Below the pieces are notes generated by a model. That model ran no database searches and was not told the DNA's origin. It saw only the letters and a program-made list of their open reading frames with translations. The position numbers and the translations under genes were made by a program. Source: Brevibacterium antiquum (GTDB lineage: Bacteria; Actinomycetota; Actinomycetes; Actinomycetales; Brevibacteriaceae). From it: a stretch of 64,000 nt of DNA. Positions 36,297 to 45,864 of this stretch are shown here, one piece after another. Location of the stretch: positions 62,001 through 126,000 of the forward strand of contig NZ_JABASX010000007.1 in assembly GCF_016107655.1 (NCBI RefSeq). Reading direction: 5' to 3'. Position 1 is the stretch's first letter. Each line of letters begins with the position of its first letter.

Positions 36297-36386
36297 GCCT
36301 CGGATTCTACTCCCGGTAGAAGAGCTGGGGTATCGGCGCGCAGAAACCACCTCGCGCCCCAGCCCGGAACGCGTGCACTTGCGCTC

Positions 36387-36392
36387 TAGACT
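36387..36392 (+). promoter_or_regulatory. -10 box, leaderless amidohydrolase promoter
   Basis: TAGACT lies exactly 7 nt before the ATG at 36400 and no ribosome-binding site is present. Confidence 0.55.
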
Positions 36393-36399
36393 GGTGCTC

Positions 36400-38271
36400 A
36401 TGCGTCTGTTCTCCAATGCCGTCGTGCGAAGTTTTGCACCTGCCGCCCCTGATGCCACCTCGGCGGTGGCACCCGACTCGATCCTCGTCGACGGGGAGAC
36501 GATCGTGGCCGTGGGCACCAGAGCCGAACTGCTCGACATCGCAGCCGCGGAGTCCTCGACGACGGCAGCGCTCGCCTCGGCGGGTGGAATCGGAGCCACC
36601 ACGGTGATTCCGGGCCTCGAAATCGAGGAGATCGACTGCGCCGGCCAGGTCATCCTGCCCGGCCTCGTCGACGCGCACATGCACTCGGTCCACTACGCAG
36701 ACTCCCTGACCAATCTCGATCTCTCCGATGTCCGATCCTTGACCGAGGCGGTCGACGCCATCCGTGACCGCGCCAGCCAGATGCCGTTCGGTGAATGGGT
36801 CGTCGGTTCCGGGTGGGACATCAACAAGTGGGATGACCCGCGCTACCCCGATCGCGAACTGCTCGACCAAGCCGTACCCGACCATCCGGTGGCGATGTGG
36901 TCAGTCGATCTCCACACCCTCTGGACGAACGCCCACGGCCTTGAGATCGCCGGCATCGATGACCTCACCGCGGACCCGTTCGGCGGAGAATTCGTTCGCG
37001 ATGACGAGGGCTCGCTGACCGGGCTGGTCCGTGAGGATGCCACCGACCTGGTGGCCAGATTCATTCCCGAACCGTCCCGCGCAGAACAGGTCGAGCGACT
37101 CGATCGCACCCAGAAGCTCTTCCTCTCCCAAGGGCTGACCGGGATCCACGATTTCGACTCCATCGCCTCGACGCTGGGGTGGTACGACCTGCGCGAAGCC
37201 GACCGACAGCACATCCGTGTCACGAAGTACCTGCGCTCACCGGAGGTGCCCTGGGCCATCGAGACCGGATGGCACACCGGCGACGGCGATGACTGGCTGC
37301 GCCGAGGTGGCCTGAAGCTGTTCTCCGATGGAGCCCTGGGCTCGCACACCTGCCACATGTCCTCACCGTTTCCCGAGCCGCACGCTCACGCAGAGACTGT
37401 GACCCCCGACGAGGTGGGAGACGAGGCGGGCGCCGAGCAGGAGTTCTACACCTACCCCGGCACCGTGCCCGAGGACGCCTTGAGCGCTGCGCCCGAGGAC
37501 GCCAACTACGGGATCGCCCAGATGTCAGAAGACGACCTGTTCGAGAACGCACGCTGGGCCACCGAGGCCGGTATCTCTGTTGCCATCCATGCCATCGGCG
37601 ACCAGGCCAACCACCATGTGCTCAACGTCTTCGAACGTCTGCGTCAGACCACGAAGGAGGCGCAGGAACGCTTCGAACGCCCACTGCGCCATCGGGTCGA
37701 GCACGCCCAATTCATTCAGCCTGCCGACGTCGCCCGGTTCGCCGAGCTCGATGTCATCGCCTCCATGCAGCCCCGTCACTGCATCTCTGACCTGCACCTG
37801 CTTCACCTCATCGACGAATCTGCGCAACTTGCCGCCTACGCCTGGCCCGACCTGCTGGCCGCCGGGGCACACGTGGCGTTCGGTTCCGATGGGCCGGTGG
37901 AGCCCGCGAATCCCTTCGCAGCGATCTATGCGGCGATGACCAGGGCGAACATCTCCGGAGACGCGGCCACGAGCTTCCAGCCTCGACGTCGGCTATCGGC
38001 CGTCGAGGCAATTCGGCAGCACACCCAGGGCCCGGCCTACGCGGCAGGACTCGAAGATCGCCGAGGTTATCTGGCCCCGGGCATGGACGCCGACTTCATC
38101 GTCGTCGACACCGATCCGTTTGTGGCAGAGGGGCTGACCGTCTCTGCAGTTTCGCACGATGGTCTGCTCGGCTACGAATCCGAAGAGGCACTGTTCGCCC
38201 ACGCCGAGGCGATCCGTGACACCACAGTCGCGCTGACCGTGGTCGGCGGCCAGGTGAAATACCAAGCCTGA
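36400..38271 (+). CDS. Amidohydrolase family 3 (YtcJ-like) metal-dependent hydrolase
   Basis: A 623-residue TIM-barrel amidohydrolase. The metal-binding HxH motif is in VDAHMHS (His93, His95); later segments GLKLFSDGALGSHT, ISVAIHAIGDQANHHVL, HRVEHAQF and VAFGSDGPVEPANPFAAIYAAM are the family's hallmarks. Members cleave amide-type bonds of various, mostly unknown, substrates. There is an acidic insertion of about 30 residues between residues 330 and 365 (PDEVGDEAGAEQEF). Monocistronic, with a leaderless-type promoter. Confidence 0.87.
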   Translation: MRLFSNAVVRSFAPAAPDATSAVAPDSILVDGETIVAVGTRAELLDIAAAESSTTAALASAGGIGATTVIPGLEIEEIDCAGQVILPGLVDAHMHSVHYADSLTNLDLSDVRSLTEAVDAIRDRASQMPFGEWVVGSGWDINKWDDPRYPDRELLDQAVPDHPVAMWSVDLHTLWTNAHGLEIAGIDDLTADPFGGEFVRDDEGSLTGLVREDATDLVARFIPEPSRAEQVERLDRTQKLFLSQGLTGIHDFDSIASTLGWYDLREADRQHIRVTKYLRSPEVPWAIETGWHTGDGDDWLRRGGLKLFSDGALGSHTCHMSSPFPEPHAHAETVTPDEVGDEAGAEQEFYTYPGTVPEDALSAAPEDANYGIAQMSEDDLFENARWATEAGISVAIHAIGDQANHHVLNVFERLRQTTKEAQERFERPLRHRVEHAQFIQPADVARFAELDVIASMQPRHCISDLHLLHLIDESAQLAAYAWPDLLAAGAHVAFGSDGPVEPANPFAAIYAAMTRANISGDAATSFQPRRRLSAVEAIRQHTQGPAYAAGLEDRRGYLAPGMDADFIVVDTDPFVAEGLTVSAVSHDGLLGYESEEALFAHAEAIRDTTVALTVVGGQVKYQA

Positions 38272-38398
38272 CCGGCACCACCGCTCGCCCGCGGCTCAGC
38301 CACCGCCTACATGCCGCGGCCGTCCTGCTGCGGCCAGCCTGCCACCGCCGTCCTGCCACTCACCTGCTGTCCCATCCTGCCGAAAAGAATCCTCACAT

Positions 38399-39712
38399 AT
38401 GCCTCGCTCGTTCATGGCTCAGGCGCGGAAGATCGATGCCGCCACCCCTGACTCCCGCAACCGAGAAGTCGACTTCCTCCGCGCGGCGGCGATCACCGTC
38501 GTCGTGCTGGGACATTGGACGATCATCGCTGTGAGCTCCACCGGAGGCATCGAGCCGCACGGCCTGCTTGACGAGGCTCGCTGGACGCACCCGCTGACCT
38601 GGGTGTTCCAGGTGATGCCGATCTTCTTCCTCGTCGGCGGCTATTCCAACGCTCTGTCCTGGCGTTCGGCGAGACGCAAGAGCATCGGCTACGCCGAATG
38701 GCTGCGCGCTCGCCTGCGTCGCCTGGGGCTGCCTCTCATTCCACTGCTGCTCGTCTGGCTGCTCACCTGCATCATTGCGTTGAACTTCGGCGCCGAGCCT
38801 GCCGCGGTGCAGCTTGCATCGCAGATGGCGCTGGTGCCCACCTGGTTCCTCGCCGCCTACCTGCTGGTCGCGATCGTCGCTCCGCCCTGTTTGGTGCTGT
38901 GGGAGAAATGGGGCTGGTGGTCGATTGTCCTCGGAATCGCCGCAGCCGGGATCATCGACGTCATCAGCATCACCACCGGCAGCATCCTCGCCGGCTACCC
39001 CAACTACCTGCTCGTGTGGGCCAGCTTCCACCAGTTCGGCTACGCGTGGCTCGACGGCAGACTCGCCAGTCTGAAGCGCTGTCTGCTGCTCTTCGCCATC
39101 GGCGCTATCGGGCTCGGACTCCTCGTCGGATTCGGCCCGTACCCGGTCTCGATGATCACCGCCGGCACCGATGCGATCTCCAACTCGGCCCCGACCCGGG
39201 TGACCATGGCCTTCCTCGGAATGGCCCAGGCAGGAATCGTGCTCATGCTTCAGCGACCGCTGGCGGCGCTGCTGCGAAGCCCAGGACTGTGGATGCTCAC
39301 CGTCCTTGTGAACCAGCGGATCATGACCTGGTTCCTGTGGCATCTCACCGCTCTGACGGCTCTTGCCCATGTGCTCCTCGCACTCGATGCCGAGGCGCTG
39401 CTGCCCACCCCGCTGACCGGTGTGTGGTGGCTGACCCGTCCTCTGTGGTGCCTGGCGCTGCTCGCGATCACCGGCTTCCTCGTAGTGATCTTCGGCCGGT
39501 TCGAATCTGCGCAGCCCGACGATCGCCCTGCCCCTCGGGTGGGGATGCCGATCTTCGCCGCAGCAGCGATCTGTGCGGGACTGGCGATCATGGCCGATGT
39601 GGGCATGGTCAATGCATCCGGGGTGACCTGGGTCTGGCCGCTGCTGCCGCTGGTGGGCATGATCGTCTTCGGCGTCGTCAAACTTCCGCGCAGGCGCTCC
39701 TACCGAGACTGA
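38399..39712 (+). CDS. Acyltransferase family 3 membrane protein
   Basis: A 437-residue protein with about ten to twelve transmembrane helices. The N-terminal REVDFLRAAAITVVVLGHW and MPIFFLVGGYSN are the acyltransferase-3 (OafA/YrhL-like) signature, including the catalytic-type histidine after the first helix. Such enzymes O-acylate cell-surface sugars, antibiotics or lipids; the substrate is unknown. Two ATGs (38399, 38414) are possible; AAAAGAATCC precedes the first. Ends in a strong palindromic terminator shared with the convergent SDR gene. Confidence 0.87.
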   Translation: MPRSFMAQARKIDAATPDSRNREVDFLRAAAITVVVLGHWTIIAVSSTGGIEPHGLLDEARWTHPLTWVFQVMPIFFLVGGYSNALSWRSARRKSIGYAEWLRARLRRLGLPLIPLLLVWLLTCIIALNFGAEPAAVQLASQMALVPTWFLAAYLLVAIVAPPCLVLWEKWGWWSIVLGIAAAGIIDVISITTGSILAGYPNYLLVWASFHQFGYAWLDGRLASLKRCLLLFAIGAIGLGLLVGFGPYPVSMITAGTDAISNSAPTRVTMAFLGMAQAGIVLMLQRPLAALLRSPGLWMLTVLVNQRIMTWFLWHLTALTALAHVLLALDAEALLPTPLTGVWWLTRPLWCLALLAITGFLVVIFGRFESAQPDDRPAPRVGMPIFAAAAICAGLAIMADVGMVNASGVTWVWPLLPLVGMIVFGVVKLPRRRSYRD

Positions 39713-39776
39713 GCACGCAAATTATCGCCGAGACTGACCACGTAGATCCTCGCCGAGGCTGACCCCGGAATGCGAA

Positions 39777-39806
39777 GAGCCGACGTCCCCGCGGGGACGT
39801 CGGCTC
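39777..39806. terminator. Perfect 30-bp palindrome, bidirectional terminator
   Basis: The sequence GAGCCGACGTCCCCG followed by its exact reverse complement sits between the convergent acyltransferase and SDR genes. Just before it, TCGCCGAG(A/G)CTGACC is duplicated near 39725 and 39750. Confidence 0.8.
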
Positions 39807-39847
39807 ACCTCGGCGAGGGCCGAATGCTGACGGGGTCTGAACAGTGA

Positions 39848-40645
39848 TCAGATGTGGCGCCCGCCGGAGATCTCGGTGACCGTGCCGGTGAGGTAGCTGG
39901 ACAGGCCAGAGGCGAGGAACAGCACCACCGAGGCAACCTCTTCGGGCTCTCCGGGGCGGCCCAGCGGGATCTCGGCGAGCTTCGAATCGATCGCGTGCTG
40001 GGGCATGGCCGCGGTCATAGCGGTGTTGATGAAGCCGGGCTGGATCGCATTGATGCGGATGCCCTTGAACGCGACCTCCTTGGCCACGGCCTTGGTCATG
40101 CCCACGATGCCGGCCTTCGCCGCCGAGTAGTTCGACTGTCCGAGCATGCCGACCTTGCCGCTGATGGACGAGACATTGACGATGGCGCCGCCGCGGTCCT
40201 GTTCGCGCATGACACCGGTGGCGACCTTGAGCCCGTTCCAGGTCCCGCGCAGGTGGACGGAGATGACGTCGTCGAACTCCTTCTCCGTCATTTTGCGGAT
40301 CGTCGCGTCACGGGTGATGCCGGCGTTGTTGACCCAGATGTCGACGCCACCGAAGGTCGTCGTGGCCGCCTCGGCGAGTTTTTCGGTGTTCTCCAGGGAA
40401 GCCACATTGCACACGACGCCGGCGGCAGAGTCGACACCGCCGAGTTCGGTGACGGCTGCCTGAAGGCTCTCCTCGTTCATGTCGCCGAGGACGACCTTTG
40501 CTCCGGAGTTGACGAGGCTGCGGGCCATGGCCAGGCCGAGTCCCTGGGCGCCGCCGGTGACGACGGCGACCTTGCCGGTGAGCAGGCCGGGGATCTCGGA
40601 GATGCCCTGGGTGGTGGAGGCGGTGGTGGCTGGTGCGTCGGTCAT
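39848..40645 (-). CDS. SDR-family oxidoreductase, FabG-like (3-hydroxyacyl type)
   Basis: A 265-residue classical short-chain dehydrogenase. Cofactor motif TGGAQGLG (30-37), NNAG (106-109), catalytic Ser160, Tyr173 and Lys177 (YSAAK), and the PG motif near 213. The start at 40645 has AAGG 5 nt upstream; a further in-frame start at 40666 is less likely. It lies 51 bp after the acyl-CoA dehydrogenase on the same strand, so it may oxidise a 3-hydroxyacyl-CoA made by that pathway. Cofactor preference is not certain. Confidence 0.87.
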   Translation of the reverse strand: MTDAPATTASTTQGISEIPGLLTGKVAVVTGGAQGLGLAMARSLVNSGAKVVLGDMNEESLQAAVTELGGVDSAAGVVCNVASLENTEKLAEAATTTFGGVDIWVNNAGITRDATIRKMTEKEFDDVISVHLRGTWNGLKVATGVMREQDRGGAIVNVSSISGKVGMLGQSNYSAAKAGIVGMTKAVAKEVAFKGIRINAIQPGFINTAMTAAMPQHAIDSKLAEIPLGRPGEPEEVASVVLFLASGLSSYLTGTVTEISGGRHI

Positions 40646-40696
40646 CAGGTCCTTCTTTCCTTGCATGAGGATGTGTCTTCTCAGCGTGTAGACGAG

Positions 40697-41860
40697 TTAC
40701 AGGTTGAACTGTGGTTTGTGGGCGCCCTTGAGCAGCTGTCGGGCAACGACGACGCGCTGGACTTCCGAGGTGCCTTCATAGATGCGGAAGAGACGAGCGT
40801 GCCGGTAGAAGCGTTCGACCGCGGATTCGCGCATATAGCCCGTTCCACCCTGGATCTGCACACCCTTGTCGGCGATGCGACCCAGAGCTTCGGAGGCGAA
40901 GAGCTTCGCGGAGCTGGGTCCCAGCTTCCGGTCCTCATCGGCATCCCAGCGTTTTGCGGCCGCGAGCACGAGAGCCTTGGCGGCGGCAACCTCGGTGTAG
41001 ATGTCGGCGAGCATGGCCTGGACGAGCTGGAACCGGGCGATGGGCTCGCCACCCTGTTTCGCCTCGGCGGCGTAATTCACGGACTCGTCGAGGATGCGGG
41101 TGGCCTGGCCCACGCAGATCGCGGCGACGTGCAGACGGCCTTTGTTGAGCGAGGCCATCGCGGCGTAGAAGCCCTTCTCCTCCTCACCGCCGATGAGGTT
41201 GGCGGCGGGGACCCGGACGTCGTCGAAGAAGATCTCCGAGGTCCAGGCACCGGCCTGGCCCATCTTGTTGTCATGGGTTCCGACCGTGACGCCGGCCGTC
41301 GTCGTCGGGACGAGGAAGACCGAGATGCCCTTCGAGCCCTTGGCATTCGGGTCGGTGCGGGCGAAGACCATGAGGACGTCGGAGGATTCGGCGTTGGTGA
41401 TGAAGCGCTTGCTGCCGTTGATGACGTAATTCTCGCCCTCGCGCACGGCCCTGGTGCGCATGCCTGAGGGGTCAGATCCGGCCTCGGACTCGGTCAGCGC
41501 GAAGGAGGCGACGACGTCGCCGGAGCTCAGCTTCGGCAACCATTCGCTCTTCTGTTCGTCCGTGCCGTAGTTGACGAGGACCTGGCCGGCGATGCCGTTG
41601 TTCGTGCCGAAGACGGACCGGAACGCCGGTGTCGTGTAGCCGAGCTCCATTGCCAGCTGGGCGTCTTGTTCGGCATTCATGCCCAGCCCGCCGTACTCTT
41701 CGGGCAGGGCCCATCCGAAGAGCCCCATTTCGGCGGATTCCCTGATGATCGTCTCCGGGATGGCGTCGTCGGCCTCGATGTCGAGTTCGATGGGGACGAC
41801 CTTCTCGCGGACGAATTCGCGGACGATCGAGAGGATGTCGTCGAGTTCCGAAGTATCCAT
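40697..41860 (-). CDS. Acyl-CoA dehydrogenase
   Basis: A 387-residue FAD-dependent dehydrogenase of the short/medium/branched-chain type. ALTESEAGSDPSG and ITNAESSDVLMVFART match the two family signatures, and the catalytic base is Glu362 in RIYEGTSEVQR. Start at 41860 has AAGGAG 8 nt upstream; the reading frame beyond it is shadow. It sits between the CoA-transferase (upstream) and an SDR (downstream) on the same strand, a set that would activate a carboxylic acid to its CoA ester, desaturate it and oxidise it further. The chain type is unknown. Confidence 0.92.
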   Translation of the reverse strand: MDTSELDDILSIVREFVREKVVPIELDIEADDAIPETIIRESAEMGLFGWALPEEYGGLGMNAEQDAQLAMELGYTTPAFRSVFGTNNGIAGQVLVNYGTDEQKSEWLPKLSSGDVVASFALTESEAGSDPSGMRTRAVREGENYVINGSKRFITNAESSDVLMVFARTDPNAKGSKGISVFLVPTTTAGVTVGTHDNKMGQAGAWTSEIFFDDVRVPAANLIGGEEEKGFYAAMASLNKGRLHVAAICVGQATRILDESVNYAAEAKQGGEPIARFQLVQAMLADIYTEVAAAKALVLAAAKRWDADEDRKLGPSSAKLFASEALGRIADKGVQIQGGTGYMRESAVERFYRHARLFRIYEGTSEVQRVVVARQLLKGAHKPQFNL

Positions 41861-41963
41861 TCTTCGTTCTCCTTGTGAGTTGACGTGGTGCTGTGAAGTT
41901 GTCGGTGGTGGTGGTGTCGCTGTCGGCGAGGTGGAACTGGGCCCCGTTGTCGCCGAGGTGGGG

Positions 41964-43241
41964 CTAGAGGCTGTCGATCCAGGCACGGACCTGATCGGAG
42001 TCGGCCCCGAGTTCCGGTGGTGCGAGGTCGTAGGAGACCTCGGACTTCGCCAGCCGGATCGGGTTGCGGATCGTGGGAATGATGCGCTCGCCTTGACCGG
42101 TCTCGACGATCGGGTCGAGGCCGAGGTCCCGGGCGCGCTCGACTCCCTGGGAGATCGAGTTGATCGGGGCGCAGGGCAGGCCCACGGCCGTGAGCTTCTC
42201 AAACCATTCCTGCGCCGTATGCTGCTGCAGGGCTTCGAGAAGTTCGGGCTCGAGCTGCTCGCGATTGGCGTTGCGGGTCTTGGCCTTTGCGAAGCGTTTG
42301 TCTTCGGCCCAGTCGGGTCGGCCCAGGGCTGTGGCGAGTGTGGCGAACTGACCGTCGTTGGCCGCGGCCACGATGAGTTCGCCGTCTTTCGTCGCCATCG
42401 GCTGGTACGGGTAGAGGCTGGGGTGGGCGTTGCCCATGCGCGTCGGTGTCACAGCTGCGGCGGCATAGGCTCCGGACTGGTTCGCCAGGCCCGACATCGC
42501 TGAGGACATGAGGTTGGTTTCGACCAGCTGACCCTCGCCGGTGAGGTTCTTGTGCTGGATTGCGGCCATGATCCCGATCGTCGTGTGCAGACCGGTGATG
42601 ACGTCGAAGACTGCGACGCCGGCACGGTAGGGGGAACCGTCGGGACTGCCGGTGACGCTCATGAACCCGGACATGGCCTGGACGAGCAGATCGTAGCCGG
42701 GCAACGGGTTATGGGCACCGAAACCTGTCACCGAGGCGTAGATGACTTCCGGGTTGGGCACGGGGTTAGAGGTGGAGACCGAGTCGTAGTCGAGGCCGAA
42801 CTTCTTCAGACCTCCCGGTTTGAAGTTCTCGACGATGATGTCGGCACGGGCCGCGAGCTTCTGCGCCACGGCAAGGTCATCGGCATCGGAGAAGTCGAGG
42901 GCGATGTCGAACTTGTTCCGATTGATCGACAGATAGTAGGTGGCGTCGTCGTCACGGACCGGTGGGCTCCAATGCCTCGTGTCGTCACCATTGGGGCCCT
43001 CGACCTTGATGACCGTGGCGCCGAGGTCGGCGAGCATCATCGTGGAATAGGGGCCGGCCAGGACACGGGAGAAATCGACGACGACTTGGCCCGAGAGAGG
43101 ACCGTTGCCGGCGCGTGGGAGGAAATCGGCGATGCTGGGGGCCTGATCTCCCGCACTGTCAGTGGGATCCTGTGGTTTCTGACCGTGATCCGACTGTTTG
43201 TGATCCGGCGGTGCCTGGGTCGCGGTGGTCTCACCATTCAT
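41964..43241 (-). CDS. CaiB/BaiF (class III) CoA-transferase
   Basis: A 425-residue family III CoA-transferase. Typical segments: VVDFSRVLAGPYSTMMLADLGATVIKVE, DIIVENFKPG, GYDLLVQAMSGFM, and RAGVAVFDVITG with the catalytic-position Asp. It moves CoA between carboxylic acids. An N-terminal extension of about 45 residues is hydrophilic and poorly ordered. GGGAG lies before the ATG at 43241. First gene of the CoA-transferase, acyl-CoA dehydrogenase, SDR set, divergent from a LysR regulator which probably controls it. Confidence 0.92.
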   Translation of the reverse strand: MNGETTATQAPPDHKQSDHGQKPQDPTDSAGDQAPSIADFLPRAGNGPLSGQVVVDFSRVLAGPYSTMMLADLGATVIKVEGPNGDDTRHWSPPVRDDDATYYLSINRNKFDIALDFSDADDLAVAQKLAARADIIVENFKPGGLKKFGLDYDSVSTSNPVPNPEVIYASVTGFGAHNPLPGYDLLVQAMSGFMSVTGSPDGSPYRAGVAVFDVITGLHTTIGIMAAIQHKNLTGEGQLVETNLMSSAMSGLANQSGAYAAAAVTPTRMGNAHPSLYPYQPMATKDGELIVAAANDGQFATLATALGRPDWAEDKRFAKAKTRNANREQLEPELLEALQQHTAQEWFEKLTAVGLPCAPINSISQGVERARDLGLDPIVETGQGERIIPTIRNPIRLAKSEVSYDLAPPELGADSDQVRAWIDSL

Positions 43242-43337
43242 CTATGAACGCTCCCGGTGGTTCTGCTCGGCTCTGAAGTTCCTCAGAGTGTTTCACCCCA
43301 TAATATAGCAGTGTGAGTAATAATGAGAAGTGATTGT

Positions 43338-43351
43338 TATCGTAAATGATA
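43338..43351. promoter_or_regulatory. Candidate LysR-regulator binding dyad
   Basis: In the AT-rich spacer between the CoA-transferase and lysR starts, TATC-N6-GATA forms a small dyad close to the T-N11-A geometry of LysR-type sites. The whole 43295-43365 stretch is much more AT-rich than its surroundings. Confidence 0.35.
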
Positions 43352-43380
43352 TCTAAACCGACGGCGCAGGAGAGCGAGAC

Positions 43381-44280
43381 ATGATGGAGATTCAGCAGGT
43401 GCGTGCCTTCCTCGCCGTCGCCGAGGAGCTGCACTTCGGCCGCGCAGCCGAGCGTCTGGGGGTGCTCCAGCCCCCGCTGAGCCGCACGATCAGGGCTCTC
43501 GAGGACGACCTCGGCGTCACTCTGTTCCAACGCACCACCCGGAATGTGAAGCTCTCACCTGCAGGTGAGGCGCTGGTCGAGCCGGCGCGGAAGATGCTCG
43601 AATTCCAGAGCCTCGCTCTCGACTCCGTGCAGCGAGCGGCAACGGGGGAGACCGGACGCATCAGCTTCGGTTTCGCCCGGTCGTCGTCTCGCGCACTGGC
43701 TGCTGCACTGGTCACCGCATCGCGGGGGACACATCCCGGGATCGCGTTCAACCTCGAGTCCAACGTATTCGCCGAGGAAGGGCTGGCGCGGCTCGTCGAC
43801 GGGACCCTAGATCTCACGCTGGTCCGGTGGGCGAAGCAGCCGCCGGGCGTGACAGGGCGACCGGTGATGATCGAGCGTCTGTGCGCAGCACTGCCCGAGG
43901 GTCATCGGCTGGCCGGGCAGTCATCGATCCGCGTTGAAGAGCTCTCGGACGAGGACTTCATCACCCTGCCTGCGCACCCTGGTTCGACTCTGAGAGAGAA
44001 CACCCTGCGGCTGTGCCACGAGGCTGGATTCACCCCTCGCCTCGTTCAGGCGGCACCGGACACGCAGACGATCGGAGCGCTTGTCGCCTCGGGGCTGGGC
44101 ATCTCGGTCACCTTCGACTCGGTCTCGGCCAATACGCGAGAGGCCGGCACTGTCGCCGTGCCCCTCGACATTCCCGAGGAGCCGTCGATCGTCTACCTCG
44201 CGCACTTGACCGATCACGGCAAACCCTCTCTGGACGCGGTGCTCGACCTGGCTGAGGCGGTATTGCCAACTGTGGACTGA
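43381..44280 (+). CDS. LysR-family transcriptional regulator
   Basis: A 299-residue LTTR: N-terminal winged HTH (VRAFLAVAEELHFGRAAERLGVLQPPLSRTIRALED, residues 7-42) and a C-terminal periplasmic-binding-like effector domain. Start at 43381 (or ATG 43384) with AGGAG 8 nt upstream. It is divergent from the CoA-transferase operon with 139 bp between, the classic layout of a LysR activator and its target. Effector unknown, perhaps the acid or CoA ester handled by the operon. Confidence 0.92.
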   Translation: MMEIQQVRAFLAVAEELHFGRAAERLGVLQPPLSRTIRALEDDLGVTLFQRTTRNVKLSPAGEALVEPARKMLEFQSLALDSVQRAATGETGRISFGFARSSSRALAAALVTASRGTHPGIAFNLESNVFAEEGLARLVDGTLDLTLVRWAKQPPGVTGRPVMIERLCAALPEGHRLAGQSSIRVEELSDEDFITLPAHPGSTLRENTLRLCHEAGFTPRLVQAAPDTQTIGALVASGLGISVTFDSVSANTREAGTVAVPLDIPEEPSIVYLAHLTDHGKPSLDAVLDLAEAVLPTVD

Positions 44281-44325
44281 AGGATGCTGAGTGAAGGCTG
44301 CGGGGCGAAGGGGCAGTGGGAAATT

Positions 44326-44874
44326 TCAGGGTGAAGAAATGTCGATTTGAGCGCTGTTTCTCGACAATTGCTTACTGCGGAATTTCACCTGCACACTTGA
44401 CTGCTGCAGCATCGTCTTCAGGCCGGCCACATAACGCCGAGCCATCATCCGCTGCGCCGCAACAGACATCGGAGTGAGGGCTCTCAGCAGCGGATGTCCG
44501 GGAACGGACTCCGAAGTGATGGAGACGCCGAGGCGACCGTCCGCTCCGACGGACACGAGGAAGGTCTGCTCCCCAGACTCGAGGTGCCCGGGCAGAGTGC
44601 GGTAGACGAAACCCGCTGCAGAGTCTGCGTCGATGACTTCGATGACTTCGCAGGATCCGACCGGAACTGTGAGCTCGCGTCCGCGCAGATGCGGTGCAGG
44701 CAGCGGCCAGGTCGGATTGAGCCAGAGATTCACGACCTGAGCGACATGCACACGACGGACCGGACGCGCGATGACACCGGCAGACTCCTGCAGCTTCCAC
44801 GTCAGGATCGCCTCCCTTGCCGTCGGGAACAGCTCGGCCGGGCCTAGGTCGAGGGTCTGCTTCAATCGGTTCAT
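44326..44874 (-). CDS. DUF1990 family protein
   Basis: A 182-residue protein of the DUF1990/UPF0548 type, recognised by the pattern LTWKLQESAGV near the N-terminus, AGFVYRTLPGHLESGEQTFLVSV in the middle and a C-terminal AAQRMMARRYVAGLKTM. Function is not established for the family. AGGAG lies 7 nt before the ATG at 44874. Divergent from the SDR gene at 44995, with a TetR-type palindrome in between that could serve both. Confidence 0.78.
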   Translation of the reverse strand: MNRLKQTLDLGPAELFPTAREAILTWKLQESAGVIARPVRRVHVAQVVNLWLNPTWPLPAPHLRGRELTVPVGSCEVIEVIDADSAAGFVYRTLPGHLESGEQTFLVSVGADGRLGVSITSESVPGHPLLRALTPMSVAAQRMMARRYVAGLKTMLQQSSVQVKFRSKQLSRNSAQIDISSP

Positions 44875-44952
44875 CCGTCATCTCCTGATGCTGCCGGCCG
44901 ACTCGTCCTTGTGATTGTCGGTCGCTCCTGCCTACGATACAAACACAGTACT

Positions 44953-44964
44953 GAGCGAACGCTC
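44953..44964. promoter_or_regulatory. TetR-type operator palindrome
   Basis: GAGCGAACGCTC is a perfect 12-bp dyad of the kind bound by TetR regulators of actinobacterial lipid genes (AACGAGCGTT-like). It lies 31 bp before the SDR start, in the divergent promoter region. Confidence 0.5.
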
Positions 44965-44994
44965 GGTTAACTTGACGGACGATGGAGTTCACGC

Positions 44995-45795
44995 ATGACA
45001 GAGCACGCCAGCACCCAAGAACAGACCCACCTCGGCGCGCGATTCGCCGGTCAGGTCGCACTCATCACCGGTGCGAGTCGTGGAATCGGACTCGGCATCG
45101 CCAAGCGTCTGCAGGCAGAGGGTGCCACGGTCATCCTCACCGCCCGCAAACCCGAGGCCCTCGCCGAGGTGGTCGCGCAGTTCCCCGAAGGCGCCGCATT
45201 GGGCATCGCCGGCAAGTCCGACGACCCGGCCCACCGCGCCGAGGTCTATGACACGATCGCCGAGAAGTTCGGCCGCCTCGACGTGCTCGTGACGAACGTC
45301 GGCATCAACCCCGTCTACGGACCCCTCATCGACATCGACCTCGACGCAGCTCGCAAGATCCTCGACGTCAACGTCCTCGGCACACTCGCCTGGGTGCAAG
45401 GCGCCGTACATCACGAGAAGCTGGGCTTCCGCGAGAACAAAGGCCGCGTCGTGAGCATCTCCTCCGTCGCTGGCCAGGTCCCCAGCCCGGGGATTTCCTT
45501 CTACGGCATTTCGAAGGCCGCAGTCTCACATCTGACTCGATCACTGGCCGTCGAGCTCGGCCCCGACATCAGGGTCAACGCTGTCGCCCCGGCGGTGGTG
45601 AAGACGGACTTCGCCACCGCACTCTACGAGGGCAGGGAAGAGGAAGTCGCCTCGGCCTACCCGGCCAAACGTCTCGGAACTCCCGAGGACATCGCCGCTG
45701 CCGTGGCCTACTTCGCGTCCTCGGATGCCGATTGGATCACCGCCCAGGTGCTCACCGCCGATGGTGGAGTCATCACCGCCGGCGGAAAGGCCTGA
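44995..45795 (+). CDS. SDR-family oxidoreductase
   Basis: A 266-residue classical short-chain dehydrogenase/reductase: TGASRGIG (25-32), catalytic Tyr170 and Lys174 (YGISK) and the C-terminal LTADGGVITAGG. At 101-103 it has NVG instead of the usual NAG. Sequence style is like FabG-type 3-oxoacyl reductases, possibly in fatty-acid metabolism as the TetR-type operator upstream hints. Substrate unknown. Followed by a strong stem-loop terminator. Confidence 0.87.
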   Translation: MTEHASTQEQTHLGARFAGQVALITGASRGIGLGIAKRLQAEGATVILTARKPEALAEVVAQFPEGAALGIAGKSDDPAHRAEVYDTIAEKFGRLDVLVTNVGINPVYGPLIDIDLDAARKILDVNVLGTLAWVQGAVHHEKLGFRENKGRVVSISSVAGQVPSPGISFYGISKAAVSHLTRSLAVELGPDIRVNAVAPAVVKTDFATALYEGREEEVASAYPAKRLGTPEDIAAAVAYFASSDADWITAQVLTADGGVITAGGKA

Positions 45796-45812
45796 TCTGC
45801 TGACTCCGTCAG

Positions 45813-45860
45813 TGTGGGCTCGCGTGCGATTTCCTCGACAGAATCGCACGCGAGCCCACA
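45813..45860 (+). terminator. Perfect 19-bp stem-loop after the SDR gene
   Basis: The arms 45813-45831 and 45842-45860 are exact reverse complements around a 10-nt loop; it starts 17 bp after the SDR stop codon. Confidence 0.8.
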
Positions 45861-45864
45861 ACCA

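Noticed and set aside
39854..41467. 537-codon open frame on the plus strand
   Set aside because: Antisense to both the SDR and acyl-CoA dehydrogenase genes and spanning their intergenic gap; a composition artefact.
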